Made by a program: the position numbers and the translations under genes
Shown here: piece after piece, positions 45,958 through 57,419 of the stretch
How positions within the stretch are numbered: the stretch's first letter is position 1
How the letters are laid out: each line of letters opens with the position of its first letter
Origin: Paracamarosporium sp. OC-R06-R3
Lineage: Eukaryota > Ascomycota > Dothideomycetes > Pleosporales > Didymosphaeriaceae
Length of the DNA stretch: 64,000 nucleotides
Assembly (NCBI GenBank): GCA_019828545.1
Contig: JACVRA010000096.1
Coordinates: forward strand, 62,001 to 126,000
Direction of reading: 5' to 3'
Notes under the pieces: model-generated
What the model was told of the DNA's origin: nothing
The model's database searches: none
What the model saw: only the letters and a program-made list of their open reading frames with translations

Positions 45958-46467
45958 TTACGAGCTAAAAAGCCCATAGCTCTGCCAGCTTCCAACAAAG
46001 CACTTGTCATTCCCGACTTCGGTAGCAAAGAAGCGCGTAAGAACACCAGACTGCTTCAGCCCAGTGTATAGGGACAGGTGCCAGCCGTTGGTGAGCTGAA
46101 GGATGCGCACGCTGTGCCTGGTAGAGAAGTCGCCTTTGGCTCCGTCGCCACTCGTGGTGATGATGAGAGCGCTACCGCTGCAGTCTATTGGTTCATTCGT
46201 CAGTTCCTTCTTCTTGGATATATACACAAAATGCTGGGGTATTGGAGGTGAAGAATGGGGAGTCATACCGTTGGAGTCGTACACAGCGAACTGGACGTTC
46301 TGGCGTTTCTCGAGCGAGCGCGCAGAAACCGTAGAGGCGAGCTCAGGAGCAGCTTCACCGGTGACATTGCCGCTAGCATAGTCAACGGCGAACTTGTCCT
46401 CGTTGGTAAGGGGCTGGGCAGAGACTAGACCGGCCATGAGGGCACTGGCGATGTAGGCGAACTTCAT
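45958..46467 (-). CDS. Small secreted protein with Kex2-like processing site (effector candidate)
   Basis: ATG at 46467, in-frame 84-nt intron 46185-46268 (gtatga...gaaccaatag), stop at 45958; 141 residues spliced. The signal peptide is MKFAYIASALMAGLVSAQP. A propeptide follows (LTNEDKFAVDYASGN, with an NVTG sequon) ending SLEKR, a Kex2-type dibasic site at about residue 55. The predicted mature part, starting QNVQFAVYDSND, is about 86 residues with two Cys (in NDCSGS and NDKCFVGSW) that could form one disulphide. No family was recognised; beta-rich small secreted proteins of this layout are common among plant-associated ascomycetes. A TATA box lies about 120 bp upstream. Confidence 0.8.
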   Translation of the reverse strand: MKFAYIASALMAGLVSAQPLTNEDKFAVDYASGNVTGEAAPELASTVSARSLEKRQNVQFAVYDSNGMTPHSSPPIPQHFVYISKKKELTNEPIDCSGSALIITTSGDGAKGDFSTRHSVRILQLTNGWHLSLYTGLKQSGVLTRFFATEVGNDKCFVGSWQSYGLFSS

Positions 46468-48805
46468 TTTGCCTGGATAGAAGGGCGTTTGTTGACTGGA
46501 GTTGTTGAGCTGTTGATTTTGTGGAGGCTGATTGTGATCGAAGGCTGTTGCGATGATGAGGGTTTGATGTGGAATATCATGGCCTTTTTATATCCTCGTT
46601 GTCCTGGGAACAAGGGCTGCTCGGTTGGTATCCACCACACTCTTTCGTCATGATACATCAATCTAGCCACGTTCTCATCCTCAATCATATTACCTGATAT
46701 GGTGAACGTGACCTGACAACATGCCCCAGTACGGAGATGCCGAGGGTTTGTGTAACAGCGAGCCATCAAATCAGGAGGGGTTATGTAAGGTGAGCATTGT
46801 GTATGGTCCTTGGAACATTTTATCGATAGTTGGTGATTACTTACTCACATAAGCTAAAGCTGCGGAGTCGGAGTATGATGGTCTTGATCTGCACAAGAAT
46901 GTCACTACTGTTTCAGGTGCAATGACATAAGTTCGAGTGGATTTGTCAATGTCGCACAAAGAGAGCCGTTGGAGTAGTTCATTCAGTATGTTGTGCCATT
47001 CTCGATACGCTCACATGTTTTCCGTCGGGAAGATTATTATCATAAATATGCCCATCATGAATGGATACTTCTTCGATCATATTCTGTGGTGTTTATATTG
47101 CGGGATACTGAAACCAGAAGTGAGAGCTGGCTAGCTTGTCCTGATCCCATACCTGTGAGCATAATTCTTTGCTTCAAGAATCGTGCATTACCTCGATGCA
47201 AGAAAAGTGTGGGGAATCTCACGTGCAACGCGAGAAGTTATGGCTGAACCGTCCCCAAAGTGGTTAGTATAGGTGCTTACACATGATCACATAGAGCTAC
47301 GGGCCTATCCTTTTGTATCAACTGATTAGTCTACTTTCACAAGAAAGGTAAGATTGATTAAGGAATCATGGAGGAACTCAATTCCGTGGAAGCGTTAGGA
47401 TAAGCAATTGAACTGGAGTGGCGCCGAGTAGGGGCCGTAAAGTTGGCCCACCAGGTTATTCCTGATTAGTATCTGGTTTGAACTCTGAATACCGGACCTT
47501 GCTCTTCGGTCTGACTTTTGTGGACTGTATTGGGCGTGTCCTCAGCTTTTGTCTGTTATGAACATATTGACAAACCCACGTGATCAGCGAGGAACACGGA
47601 AGAAATCCTTGCGGTGCTGCAGTCACTCGCAGAATTTGGTGGCTCACTGCCTTGTAGTTCTATCAATTTAGGATCGAATTGTATCTACATTGTTGATTGT
47701 AGCTTATTTCTAAAGTTACAGAGCAAGCATCTGCAGACGGTCGCACAGTCACCCTGTGGATACTAGTGAATGATTATGAAGTTTACAAAATATCTGATAT
47801 TGCTGACGCCATCGGCGAATTCTTTGATTCCATTGAGCGCATATATCCGCGTCCTCGACAGACTAACTGCAGATTATTGCTGACGTCAATCAGTTTGGCC
47901 CGATGATTGCTTATTATCCCCACAGTACCTGAGCGCTTTGTACTCCGGAAAAAGTCGAAGCAGCAACTCTTAAACAGGAAGTATTCTCCTAACAATAGTC
48001 AACTTAGTGAAGAACAAGTTATATGTCAAGTTACATGTTCCTCCTGCGCCGGCCTGATGTCTGACTGCATCTAAAAACTCCTCTCCAGTAAAAGCTCGAT
48101 ATGTGGCAACGAACAAAAAACTTGTTTCTTAATGGAGGCTAGTTCAGTTAAGTATATAAATACAATGCCAGTGCCACATAGTTCATGATGCTGAATTTGA
48201 CTCAATCTATCAGTACTATCTTCAGTACCAAGGTCAATATCTAAATGGTATACACCACACAACCCTCGCTCCTTTTATCGTTACGTCCAACACAATATAT
48301 GAACTGCGAGCAAACAACAGCCTGCAAGGGTTTTCAATTTGACTAGGTCCCGTATCACTCTTCATCGGCTGCTCGAATGTTAGAAAAGGCGCCAGCCTAG
48401 CCACAGAGTGTCTGCTGGTCGAGTAACTGCGGCAAGTCTTTCTCACCTCCAAGTATAGTTCAAGTCTTGGACGTTAGAGTGTAATCTGTGCCGGTACCGT
48501 TTGGTGTTGTTACACTCACCGCCCTGATGGCAGCGGACTTGAATCTGATGAGAGTTTGGCAACGACTACACATAAGACTAACCTGACTTCCGATGCAACC
48601 ATACGTTTCAAGAAGTGAATCGATGGCCAAATTCGAGTGGTAAGTCCACTTTCGATATGTGCGTGGTATAGGAAGCTCCAGCTTGTCTGAATGTCGCAGG
48701 AGTTTAAGAATCGGGGCTCTATTTGTGTATCTCCAACGAGGCTGGACTGATGTGTATACAACACGAATTCGCATTTTGGATCGTCTTCTGACATGAAATC
48801 TCTTA
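46468..48805. other. Gene-poor intergenic stretch
   Basis: About 2.3 kb. Apart from the promoter of the small secreted protein, nothing is supported. A minus-strand frame at 48516-48830 overlaps the 3' end of the next gene in another frame and has no domain. Confidence 0.5.
46585..46592 (-). promoter_or_regulatory. TATA box of the small secreted protein gene
   Basis: TATAAAAA on the minus strand about 120 bp before the ATG at 46467, a normal spacing for a fungal TATA box with its 5' leader. Confidence 0.55.
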
Positions 48806-50725
48806 TCAAGTTCCGATGAATTTTTTCCAATCGGTGATCATGTCTTCCAGAGCACAGACGATGTCTGTATAGACTGCGCTTCGCAGTGCCTCTTCCTTCA
48901 GGTCTTCACCGCAAGAAAAATCACAGTCGATGCACTTTCGAGCCATTTTGATGTATCGTTTTCCGAGTATTGCTAGAGATGGTGGTTCTTCTAACAATAT
49001 TTTGCGAGCGTTAATGATTCGATGAGGAATCGGCACCGAGGGGTCCAGATTGAGGTTTGTGATTTCTGCCTTAGTGCCAATCTCCAGGAATGCCACGCCT
49101 AATCTGGCTAGAGTGAGATTACGAATACCATACATGTACTTGAGTTGCTCCGGGTCACTCTTGATACTGTCTCGTGTGACTAAATGTTCGGACGGAAATT
49201 GAGTGCTAAGATGCAAGGTTCGCAACGTCTTCGTAATGTTATCCTCTGCTGCCTGGGCTTGGTCCAAGGTGTTTGGTGTACTATCAGTGAAGTACGAGAT
49301 ATCTTCGAGACCCCAATCTTGAGTTAGCCATGAAGTGGAATGATACTGCAAGACGGCTGTAGCAAGTTTGTGAGCAAGCGTGAGCTGGTGGAGAATCTGG
49401 AGTTTCGCGAGTTCCGTCCGGATGGAAGTAGAAACCCTCACGGGCATATTTTTAACGACATTAGCTTCGGTAGTACGGCCCGCATCGTAGAAGATGAATC
49501 TGAATGAACGAGGAGATTCAAGAGACTCCAGGTAGCCTAACGAGATGTCCTTGCAGGGTGCTGACTCACAAGCCTTGCTCAAATGACAACAGACACTGGG
49601 AGTGGATCTCAAATCCAACATCGCGAAAGTGACGGCGGCTGTTTCTCCAATTGTTTTTGGTGTTATGGACTTTGGAGGCGGACTGTCCGAAGGTATCGTT
49701 TGGTCCGTTGGCGCGTCAAAGCGCACTCGCTTAAGAGTTTTCTTCACTTTCTGAACGACGGAAGTAGGAGATTGCATGACTGCTGGTGCTGAGGAACTCG
49801 GTTGGGTTGTAAAAGAAGATGATAAACTTCCCAAAAGGGCTGGTGATCTAGACGTAGTATGCGACGTGGGTTCATTCGTGGTGATAGATCGAACCTGTAG
49901 CCAAATTGGTGACTCAGTGGGTACTTTGCGGTGCTCGTTTGATAATTCTGGGGTGGATTTTCGACGACAGGCAATGACCATATCCAGCTGTGTTGTTCCG
50001 TATTCGGCCTTTGCATCTAGGGACAGCTTTGCTTGATGTCCAACGTGTGAGATGTTAGTGCATGACCACGAATCTCTAAGTGACTCGTGTAGCTTTTGAG
50101 AAGCGGTGCCAATGTCGGTGTACTGTTTCGGTACGCTCTTCCGGACGAGGCTATCTAAGTGGTAGCTGCGTCGTTTGCGAAGCTTGCAGCGCAGAGCACG
50201 GAGGCGGCCTAGTTTCGTGTTCCAAGAGTCTAGATCATCTAGCCATCGACGATATGCGTTTTCCTTGCAAGAGATGTCGAAGGCTACAAAGAGGCGCTTC
50301 AAAACTATGGTACGAGAGCCCGTTTTCCCTGCAACTAGGCTTTCGCTGAGCTCACAGAGTCGCGCATGTGTTTCCCGTAAGACGTCTCGAATCCTCACTA
50401 CCACCTCTTCAAACACCTGGTAATCCCTTCCTAGGAAACTACGCAGCCGTTCTTCGAGAGAGACGTCTTGCCAGCCGCTGTGGCTCGGGTCGTCGATCAT
50501 TTGGGAGAGCTCTCGACTGTCCTCGATTACAGTCTTCAGCAACAGCTGACAGTCGTTACTGAAGTTGGTAGCAGCGACTCGATATCGCAATTGGACATCG
50601 TATATAACTTGTGCGTGGTGTTTGAAAGCATTTAGGCGGTCTTTGACGAAGCTGTACGATTTGAGGATCTCAACGACGATGGGCACGATGCCAATGACAA
50701 GACCGGCTACTTCAATACCAGACAT
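48806..50725 (-). CDS. DUF7580-type protein with fungal N-terminal helical domain
   Basis: Intronless, 639 residues. The start MSGIEVAGLVIGIVPIVVEI is the hydrophobic first helix typical of fungal HeLo/SesA-like and STAND-associated N-terminal domains. It is followed by helical sequence to about residue 220. The middle is Ser/Thr/Pro-rich (TSRSPALLGSLSSSFTTQPS) with a basic patch KVKKTLKRVRF. The C-terminal about 200 residues (LQILHQLTLAHKLATAVLQY, HSTSWLTQDWGLEDISYF, RNLTLARLGVAFLEIGTKAE) match the pattern of the DUF7580 C-terminal region. Such proteins are linked by domain company to heterokaryon-incompatibility-type innate recognition, but no function is established. No amyloid motif or effector domain was recognised. 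Confidence 0.75.
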   Translation of the reverse strand: MSGIEVAGLVIGIVPIVVEILKSYSFVKDRLNAFKHHAQVIYDVQLRYRVAATNFSNDCQLLLKTVIEDSRELSQMIDDPSHSGWQDVSLEERLRSFLGRDYQVFEEVVVRIRDVLRETHARLCELSESLVAGKTGSRTIVLKRLFVAFDISCKENAYRRWLDDLDSWNTKLGRLRALRCKLRKRRSYHLDSLVRKSVPKQYTDIGTASQKLHESLRDSWSCTNISHVGHQAKLSLDAKAEYGTTQLDMVIACRRKSTPELSNEHRKVPTESPIWLQVRSITTNEPTSHTTSRSPALLGSLSSSFTTQPSSSAPAVMQSPTSVVQKVKKTLKRVRFDAPTDQTIPSDSPPPKSITPKTIGETAAVTFAMLDLRSTPSVCCHLSKACESAPCKDISLGYLESLESPRSFRFIFYDAGRTTEANVVKNMPVRVSTSIRTELAKLQILHQLTLAHKLATAVLQYHSTSWLTQDWGLEDISYFTDSTPNTLDQAQAAEDNITKTLRTLHLSTQFPSEHLVTRDSIKSDPEQLKYMYGIRNLTLARLGVAFLEIGTKAEITNLNLDPSVPIPHRIINARKILLEEPPSLAILGKRYIKMARKCIDCDFSCGEDLKEEALRSAVYTDIVCALEDMITDWKKFIGT

Positions 50726-51059
50726 ATTGAATCAATAACCTCATAGGAGGAGTGAAGGCGACAACGATGTGTTGTGCGTGAGGCAGGACCAGGCTTTAGG
50801 AGGCGAGGCATGGATACGAGGGTGGCGCAGCGCGGGGCTGAATCGCTTCCGTGGCCAGGCATCCGCCCTCTTCAACATGCCGCAGACTTCATACACCGCA
50901 CCAGCTATCGTGGGACTTCTCGTCACTCCTACTGTTGACACTATCCAAAGAGAATCGGGTTCTATGTCGCCAGGTCATCCAAAGCACTCCACAGGTATCG
51001 GCGATCTCGTTTGTGTGATGCGAACTCACAGCCAGCCTGACGATATCTGATAGATAGCA
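50726..51059. promoter_or_regulatory. Divergent intergenic region
   Basis: 334 bp between the DUF7580 gene (minus) and the composite regulator gene (plus). They probably share upstream sequence. Confidence 0.45.
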
Positions 51060-54000
51060 ATGATGGCTACCAGGAGGCCTCAGTCGTATTCAGATCGCAG
51101 TGAAGATATCAAAAAGTGGCAGGTATCAGCTTACAATGGAACCGAGGTGACCGTCTCAACTGCGATCATATCAGCGCTTTACGATAGCTTGATAGGCTTT
51201 CTCAAGGCCGTATTAGAGCATGCCAAGAAGCAGAAACCCGAACCACACTACTATTCGTCTCTAGAGAAAAATGTTGCAGCTTTGTTCTTCTGGGGACGTG
51301 ATTTTGGTGTGTCGCAAGGGGAACTTGACACAGCGCTCCAGTTTTCTCACCGTCTGCGCGATACTGTCCTGACTATCCTCGTTTCTCTAGGGGATCTTCT
51401 GAGCTTTGGTAAATCTTGCGCTGAATTTAGCCCAGTGTAAATCATTGACTGTCGTTTAGGATTAGTGCAAGTCATTCCTGAGCATGAAGAGCGTGAGGCG
51501 ATATTGAAATCCTCGAAGGCGATGTCGCTCACGGAAGATGCTAAGCTGTTATTAGACGAACCAACAGAAGCGGTCAAGTATGACGGAGACGATATAGCGC
51601 GTCTCTGCATTACGTTACAAAACAAAATCGAAAGCCTTACAGTTCTCAGCTCAAGCCTGGAAGCAATTGCAGATGACGAATTCGACGACGAAGAAGAAGA
51701 AGAAGCGAGGGCTTGGGTGCAGCTCAACGACCGAGCTGCTTATGAATATTTCGTCGACCTCATCAGCTCACGGTTTCCCTCCGCCAACCAGCAACTTGTC
51801 CAGGTCCTTGGTCAGTCCAATTGGGATCGTTACAACTACATTCAAAGATTGCGCGAGCGCGCTATCGATGAGCCAGATATAATTGGAATAGACAAAGCTC
51901 GTTCAGAATTCCACGACTCCGGAATCGGAAGTTCGGCTCCAGCTCAGTCGGTTGTAGCCAACGATCATCGACCACAAGCTCAGCTAGAATATGCAGCTAC
52001 TGTCGTCTCAAGTAGAGCGGAGTCAAGCCACAAACGCTTACCACCACTCCCTGAAGTGGCCAGATCTGGGGAGCCCTTCGAATGCGAAGTCTGTAGCAGA
52101 CTAGTACAGATAAGAAGGACCAAAGAATGGAAGTGAGTAACATCACCTATGCGATATCATCGACATACTGATCTGGTTTCGATAGAAAGCATGTTTTCGA
52201 GGACATTTGTGCATACACATGTATTTTCCCTGACTGCTCCTCTATGCGAATGCTATTCAAAGATCGTGACGCCATGACAACCCATCTATTATCGGACCAT
52301 GGCATCACCAATGATCCACTACTACGATCTTGTCCGCTCTGTCTCGAAGATATGCGTGGAGGTAGGGATATCGTGTCTCTGCACTTTGCTCGCCATATGG
52401 AGGAAATCGCGCTCGGGGTGCTGCCTCAAGGTGCGGAATCGGAAGATGGCTCTGGAAGTTCAGATGATGAGCTAGAGCAGCCAGTTCACGATACATCACG
52501 AACAGACGCCTTGAGTGAGTCCGGTGAAGCGCTGGAGCAAAATATGTTAAGAACATCAAAAGAAGAGCCCGCTACGAATGTCAGGGAAAACGAAGATTCG
52601 AGCACTATAAAATGCATATGTGGGTACTCCGATGATGACGGGAATACAGTTCTATGTGCAAGGTGCGACACCTGGCAACACATCATATGTTACTACGAAT
52701 CAGTGAACTTAGTGCCGGATATCCACGAGTGTGGGGACTGTGACCCTCGAGCCCTCGACTCGGCACGCGCAGAGAAGGTACAGCGACAGCGCCGATCAGT
52801 TCACAAGGATGACGCTTATACACAGCTACTCTCATCAAAATCCTACTATGATAGTCTCTCGAAAAGCGAGGTACCTACGGTAGTTACTTATCCTGCGCCC
52901 CAACAGGATAATACCAGGACGCAAATCCAAGCTACGCAAGCAGTGACTGCGAACGCGGATCCAAAACAGCAGGGCATTAAAATCCAGGAAACTGGCGCAG
53001 AAGGTTCCACAATGAAACTGAAAATGGTTAATACCATGGGAGAACATAGCGACGAAACGATTGCATTGTACACTAAAGGGCACCTCCAGCAGCGCCAGCA
53101 GCGACTTCAAGATGCAACGGATATGCTTCAAAGGCATCCAGGAATCATATCCTCGACCGATAACCAAGCATTCCCGCCAAGTTTATTTAACGGTCGTATA
53201 CGACAAGTTCTGCCTGATGTCATTACAACATGGGCAGACCTAAAGAGTTGGGTGTCCATGAACCCTGGGCTTACTCCTGGTGTAGATATTGGAAAACTCC
53301 TGTTGTTACAGACTATTCATTATCAAGATCAGATGAAACATCATCAATGGAAACAGCAACCTGGCGGAATCCCTGAAGAACAGCTTCAACGGCAGGCCAA
53401 ACAAAGATTTGCCTGTGAGGCTTGTACGAGAGCAAAAACCCGATGCGACAAGGCTCTCCCATCCTGTTCCCGTTGCGCATATATAGGCATTCAATGCAAG
53501 CCTCGGATAGGAGATGATCCTACTATTGCACCCGCATTTAGTCCGACGAATTTGCTACCCCTAGGTAGTAGAAGCAACGACAGTTACCAGGAACAAGCCA
53601 CACTAGCGAGGTCTCAAGCCCAAGCTCAGCAATACGATGCCCAACCGCATACACAGGCTATGCATGATCTGTTCAATGATCCGAGCAGTAAACTGAGCTC
53701 TAATCTTGGCGACGATACTAAAGAGACTCCCACCCGATCTCTTCGGCTTAGCAATATTCCACCGTCGACCACTGAGACATCTTTATATTCCAGCTTCAAC
53801 GCTTTTGGTACTATTGAGTCTGTCAGTGTTCTGATTAACGAGAGCTGCGCGTTTGTCACCTACCATCATCGGCACAGTGCTCTCGACGCGAAGCTACAGT
53901 TGGATGGTAAAGAGATTATCCCTGGTGCTGATCCAGTGCGCATCGATTATACCAAGGCCCCTGGTGCAACATTTACTGATCATAGCGGTCTCGTCCTTTC

Positions 54001-54514
54001 ACCAAGTTTCGGTGACCCGCTTCTTAACTCTCTCAATGATCCGTTTGGCTCTCTGGATGACCAAAGTCAAAACGAAGTAATACGTCACGTAAACGGATTG
54101 TATCAACAGTCGGATGGACCGTACTTTCACCGGCCAGCAGATGCAATGTCTGACAGTTCCGAGGAAAGGTTTTCAGCCCAAGAAGAAGCTGTTACGATGC
54201 ACCCATCATCTCTAGAGTCTAGTCGGAACTTCCAGTTTACGGCTGCAGATCATCCAGATCAATTCAAGACAGACGGGGCGATGAACCAAGTTCGCGCAAA
54301 ACAGACCTCTACATCGGAAACCTCTCCGTCGTCCAACAGCTTGCTTAGCACATCGGACGTGGGATCAAAGCGACGGAGTCCTGATTCTGGAAAGGAAGCA
54401 CTCTTATCTGAAGATGAAGAGTCAGAATCTTCATATATAGGTGTCCTGAGGGAGTACCCTCCTAGGCCTCGACGCTCAACCGCTCCCACTTTCGACTCTT
54501 CAAATCCTTCGTAA
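51060..54514 (+). CDS. Composite zinc-finger protein: AcuF-like C2H2, PHD, Zn2Cys6 and RRM-like modules
   Basis: Exons 51060-51408, 51460-52132 and 52186-54514, introns 51409-51459 and 52133-52185, phases consistent; 1116 residues. The N-terminal helical domain (NVAALFFWGRDFGVSQGELD, RLRDTVLTILVSLG) resembles the AcuF-like family. The C2H2-type region at about 320-415 joins FECEVCSRLVQIRRTKEWKK, CIFPDCSSMRMLF and CPLCLEDMRGG with paired His. A PHD finger at about 482-527 (KCICGYSDDDGNTVLCARCD, TWQHIICYY, HECGDC) has the C4HC3 pattern. A Trp-centred motif (ITTWADLKSWVSMNPG) lies near 690. A Zn2Cys6 cluster at about 751-778 reads CEACTRAKTRCDKALPSCSR then CAYIGIQC. An RRM-like domain at about 858-932 starts SLRLSNIPPSTTETSLYSSF. 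The reading frame ends at TAA 54512-54514 but continues open beyond it (next entry). Confidence 0.75.
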
Positions 54515-54934
54515 ATTCGGGAACAGGCAGTGGTTACACTTAAAGGAAGCTCGTCCGAAGACGAGGGCAGCCCAAGCCCGGTAGTCGACGATCATTGGGA
54601 AAGAATACCTATTGGCGTCGCGCCTAGTCCCTCGACTCCCACTGCACAATCATCCTCCGCTTCATTCTCAAATTCGCATCCTCTTAAAATCTCGAAACGG
54701 GCCAAAGACGAAAAGAGAAAAGCAGCTGCTGGTCATCAGGGCCGACATCCAACTGCCGGTATACAAAGATGCGATCTGTGCATGAAAGTTTTCCTTTATC
54801 CTAAGTTTTTGTCTTGGCACAAGAAACACTGTTCAGCTGCCAAGAAGTTTCCTTGCATGCATTGCGACGAGAGCTTTTCGCGAAAGGACGCCCTTGAGGT
54901 ATGTCACCTTGTTCCTCTTTCCTGTCGAGAATAG
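54515..54934 (+). pseudogene. C2H2 zinc-finger continuation cut off by an in-frame stop
   Basis: The same frame as the upstream gene is open from 54515 to 54934, interrupted only by the TAA at 54512-54514. It has an acidic Ser/Pro stretch (LKGSSSEDEGSPSPVVDDHW), a basic patch (SKRAKDEKRKAAAG) and two C2H2 fingers: CDLCMKVFLYPKFLSWHKKH and CMHCDESFSRKDALE. The second finger is interrupted by a gtatgt donor at 54899-54904. The exon after it, toward 54960, does not rebuild a clean C2H2 end before the AT-rich island. It could be a separate small gene, but no ATG starts it, so loss by a nonsense mutation is the simplest reading. Confidence 0.6.
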
Positions 54935-56540
54935 GAAGCTAACTACGGCGGACTGTTAGCGGGTGGAGGGACAAAACTCAACACCGTAGCGAAAACTCTG
55001 CCCCGCACACTAAAAATCTATTAACACCGACGTATATTGCCTGTTTTTTCGTATGATAATACTTATAATGCCTAGTAATTTATAATCCTATAACTAATAT
55101 ATTAGAAGCTAAGTCCTAAGTAGGTGGACATCCTTAAATTAGCCTTAACCTATATTAGCTTAAATTAGCTGGCCTCTTTTATAAAGGCGTTATGTATAAT
55201 TAAATGGCTTAGTACCTTACTAAGACCTACTAAATTTATATTAATTCCTATACAATAAAATAAAGATTTAGAATCTAAAGGCTATTATAATAGCTTCTAA
55301 TAGAAGTTAAAGAGATAGTTAAGAATTATATACGTATACTATTTTTTAAAGTTAGGCTAGAAGATTTAGACCTCCTTTTTATACTACAATAAGAAGGCTT
55401 TAAGATTAGGAAATATATACTTATTTAGCTACGTTTTAAGCTTAGTCTTTAAAGAAGAGTAAGAGGTGTTAAGTAGAGTTAAGAAGTAGATTAGCTTATA
55501 TAAAGACTTATTAAAGAAGAGCTTTAAAAGGGTATAATTAATAGATATAAACGTAGGTACCTTTATATATACTTTTAACAGCATAGTTATATTACTATAC
55601 GTAATTAATTATTTTAAGCTTATTATATAATAAATCCTAAGGTAGTAGAGTAGTATAAGTATAATCTTTAAAAGTATTATAAAGAGTATATTATACCTAG
55701 ACTAAACTTTATATAGTTAATTAATAGATATATAAAGTTAAAGTTATATAGGATAGAAATCTATACCTATATTAATATATACTTAAGGTATATTATATAA
55801 GTATATATAGGGATTTCTACCTATATATAGGTAAGCTATCTATATTAGTTTCTTTAGACTTTAAAAGATATTAAATAGTAACTATGCTTTATATAATTAG
55901 ATTAAGGTATTAAGATAGTAATACTAACTAATATTTACTATAAGCTATAAAACTTATATAATCCTATACTTGAATTTTAAGACTATTATCTCTATAGAAC
56001 AAGTATAGTAAATTAAAGAATTAAATCTTAATAGAAATAACTTTTAAAAGGTCTTATCTTTTAATTTTAGGTACGTATCTTCGTATAAACTAGTATTATT
56101 TATTTTTATATATATAAAATTTCTTTTTAAGCCTTTATATATAAGAGTATCTCTTAAAGGATAGTCTAGCTAATTAAATTAGCTTATATATAATTTATAT
56201 TCTATACCTTTAAGAAGAGATCTATAGTTTTATATAACTCTAAAATTATTATACTATTTAAAAATAAAAGGAACGTTTAGGCTTAATTATTAAAAAGCCT
56301 TATATACTCTACTATTACTTAAGAAGCTATATATAAAACTAGGGGCTCTTATTTAACTATAAGTAGTTTTATATAATAAAGATAAAGGTTTAGGATTAGA
56401 ATATTAATGTATATCTTTCTAAAAAGACACTAAAGTAGTATAATAATATACTTAAATCTTTTAAATTTAACCTTATATTAGTAGCTTAGAATCTACCTTA
56501 AGGTTATATAATACTATTTATTAAAATATATTTATAACTT

Positions 56541-56818
56541 TAGTATTAATAAGGTAATACGTACCTAGTCTAATCTATACTAAAGTAGTAGGGTTTAATT
56601 ATAATAGAGCTATAGACTTTAGTAATAGAAAAGTATATCTAATAAAGGAATATTAAAAAGCTTAATTAAGTATTAAGGATATTTAATAACGTAGTAATAT
56701 AAAATTAATTATTCTTATATAAAAGAAGTACTTATAATTTAACTATAAGAGTTAAGTAAGTTAACTATAAAGAATAGGAAAAGTATAGAAACCTCTTTAA
56801 ACTATAATATATATATAT
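56541..56818. repeat. LTR-type repeat, heavily RIP-mutated copy
   Basis: Direct-orientation copy of the segment at 58786-59047. Compare acgtacctagtctaatctat here with acgtacctggtccgatccgt there, and ttagtaatagaaaagtat with ttagtaatggaaaagcgg. The differences are almost all C-to-T or G-to-A. Similarity ends at the pogo-like element. Confidence 0.8.
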
Positions 56819-56819
56819 A

Positions 56820-56873
56820 GTAAGTTGGATAGGTAAGTAAGTTAAATACTCTACTAAGCCTTTATTAAAATCC
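56820..56873 (+). repeat. Left terminal inverted repeat of the pogo-like element
   Basis: Matches the reverse complement of 58602-58655 over at least about 54 bp. It includes ggtaagtaagttaaatactc; mismatches are mostly RIP-type transitions. Confidence 0.85.
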
Positions 56874-57419
56874 GTACTATAAACGATAGTATAGAATTAC
56901 TATAAGTTATTATAAAAAATTATAATAGTATAATCTATTTAAAATCTATTATTATAGCCTACTTATAAGTTGATCTATTGTACCTAGGCTTGCTATATTA
57001 TCTATAGCGCCGTTAAGTTAATTTACCTCTATTAGTGTATACCCTCTTCTTTGCCTTCTTCCTATTACTACGCGCTATAAAGTCCTTTAAAGTAGTTAAC
57101 TATAGGCCTTTTTTAGCTATTAGAACTCCCTTATACTGTATACGCTTTTTTTTATATAATTTACGTTGTATAGTGGCCTTATTAACCGCTTAAAGCTTAG
57201 CATTATACTTAGTTATTAACACTAAAGAATACGCTATTAGCTTAGTACCTTTTATAAGCTTTTTAATAGTCTTAACTATTAAAGTTAGGAAACTATCTAT
57301 ATACCTTTAAATCCTCTACCTTATAAGCATTAATTATAACCCTAATTTTATAAAGTTTTTTAGTATTTATAACTACTAGTTACTATAATTTATAGTAACT
57401 AGTAATAGAGTATATAGCC

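Noticed and set aside
48516..48830. Minus-strand frame overlapping the 3' end of the DUF7580 gene
   Set aside because: Different frame, no domain, no evidence of a dicistronic arrangement.
54990..56540. A third transposon family in the first part of the AT-rich island
   Set aside because: Composition is clearly RIP-type, but no terminal repeats or translated motif could be recognised.
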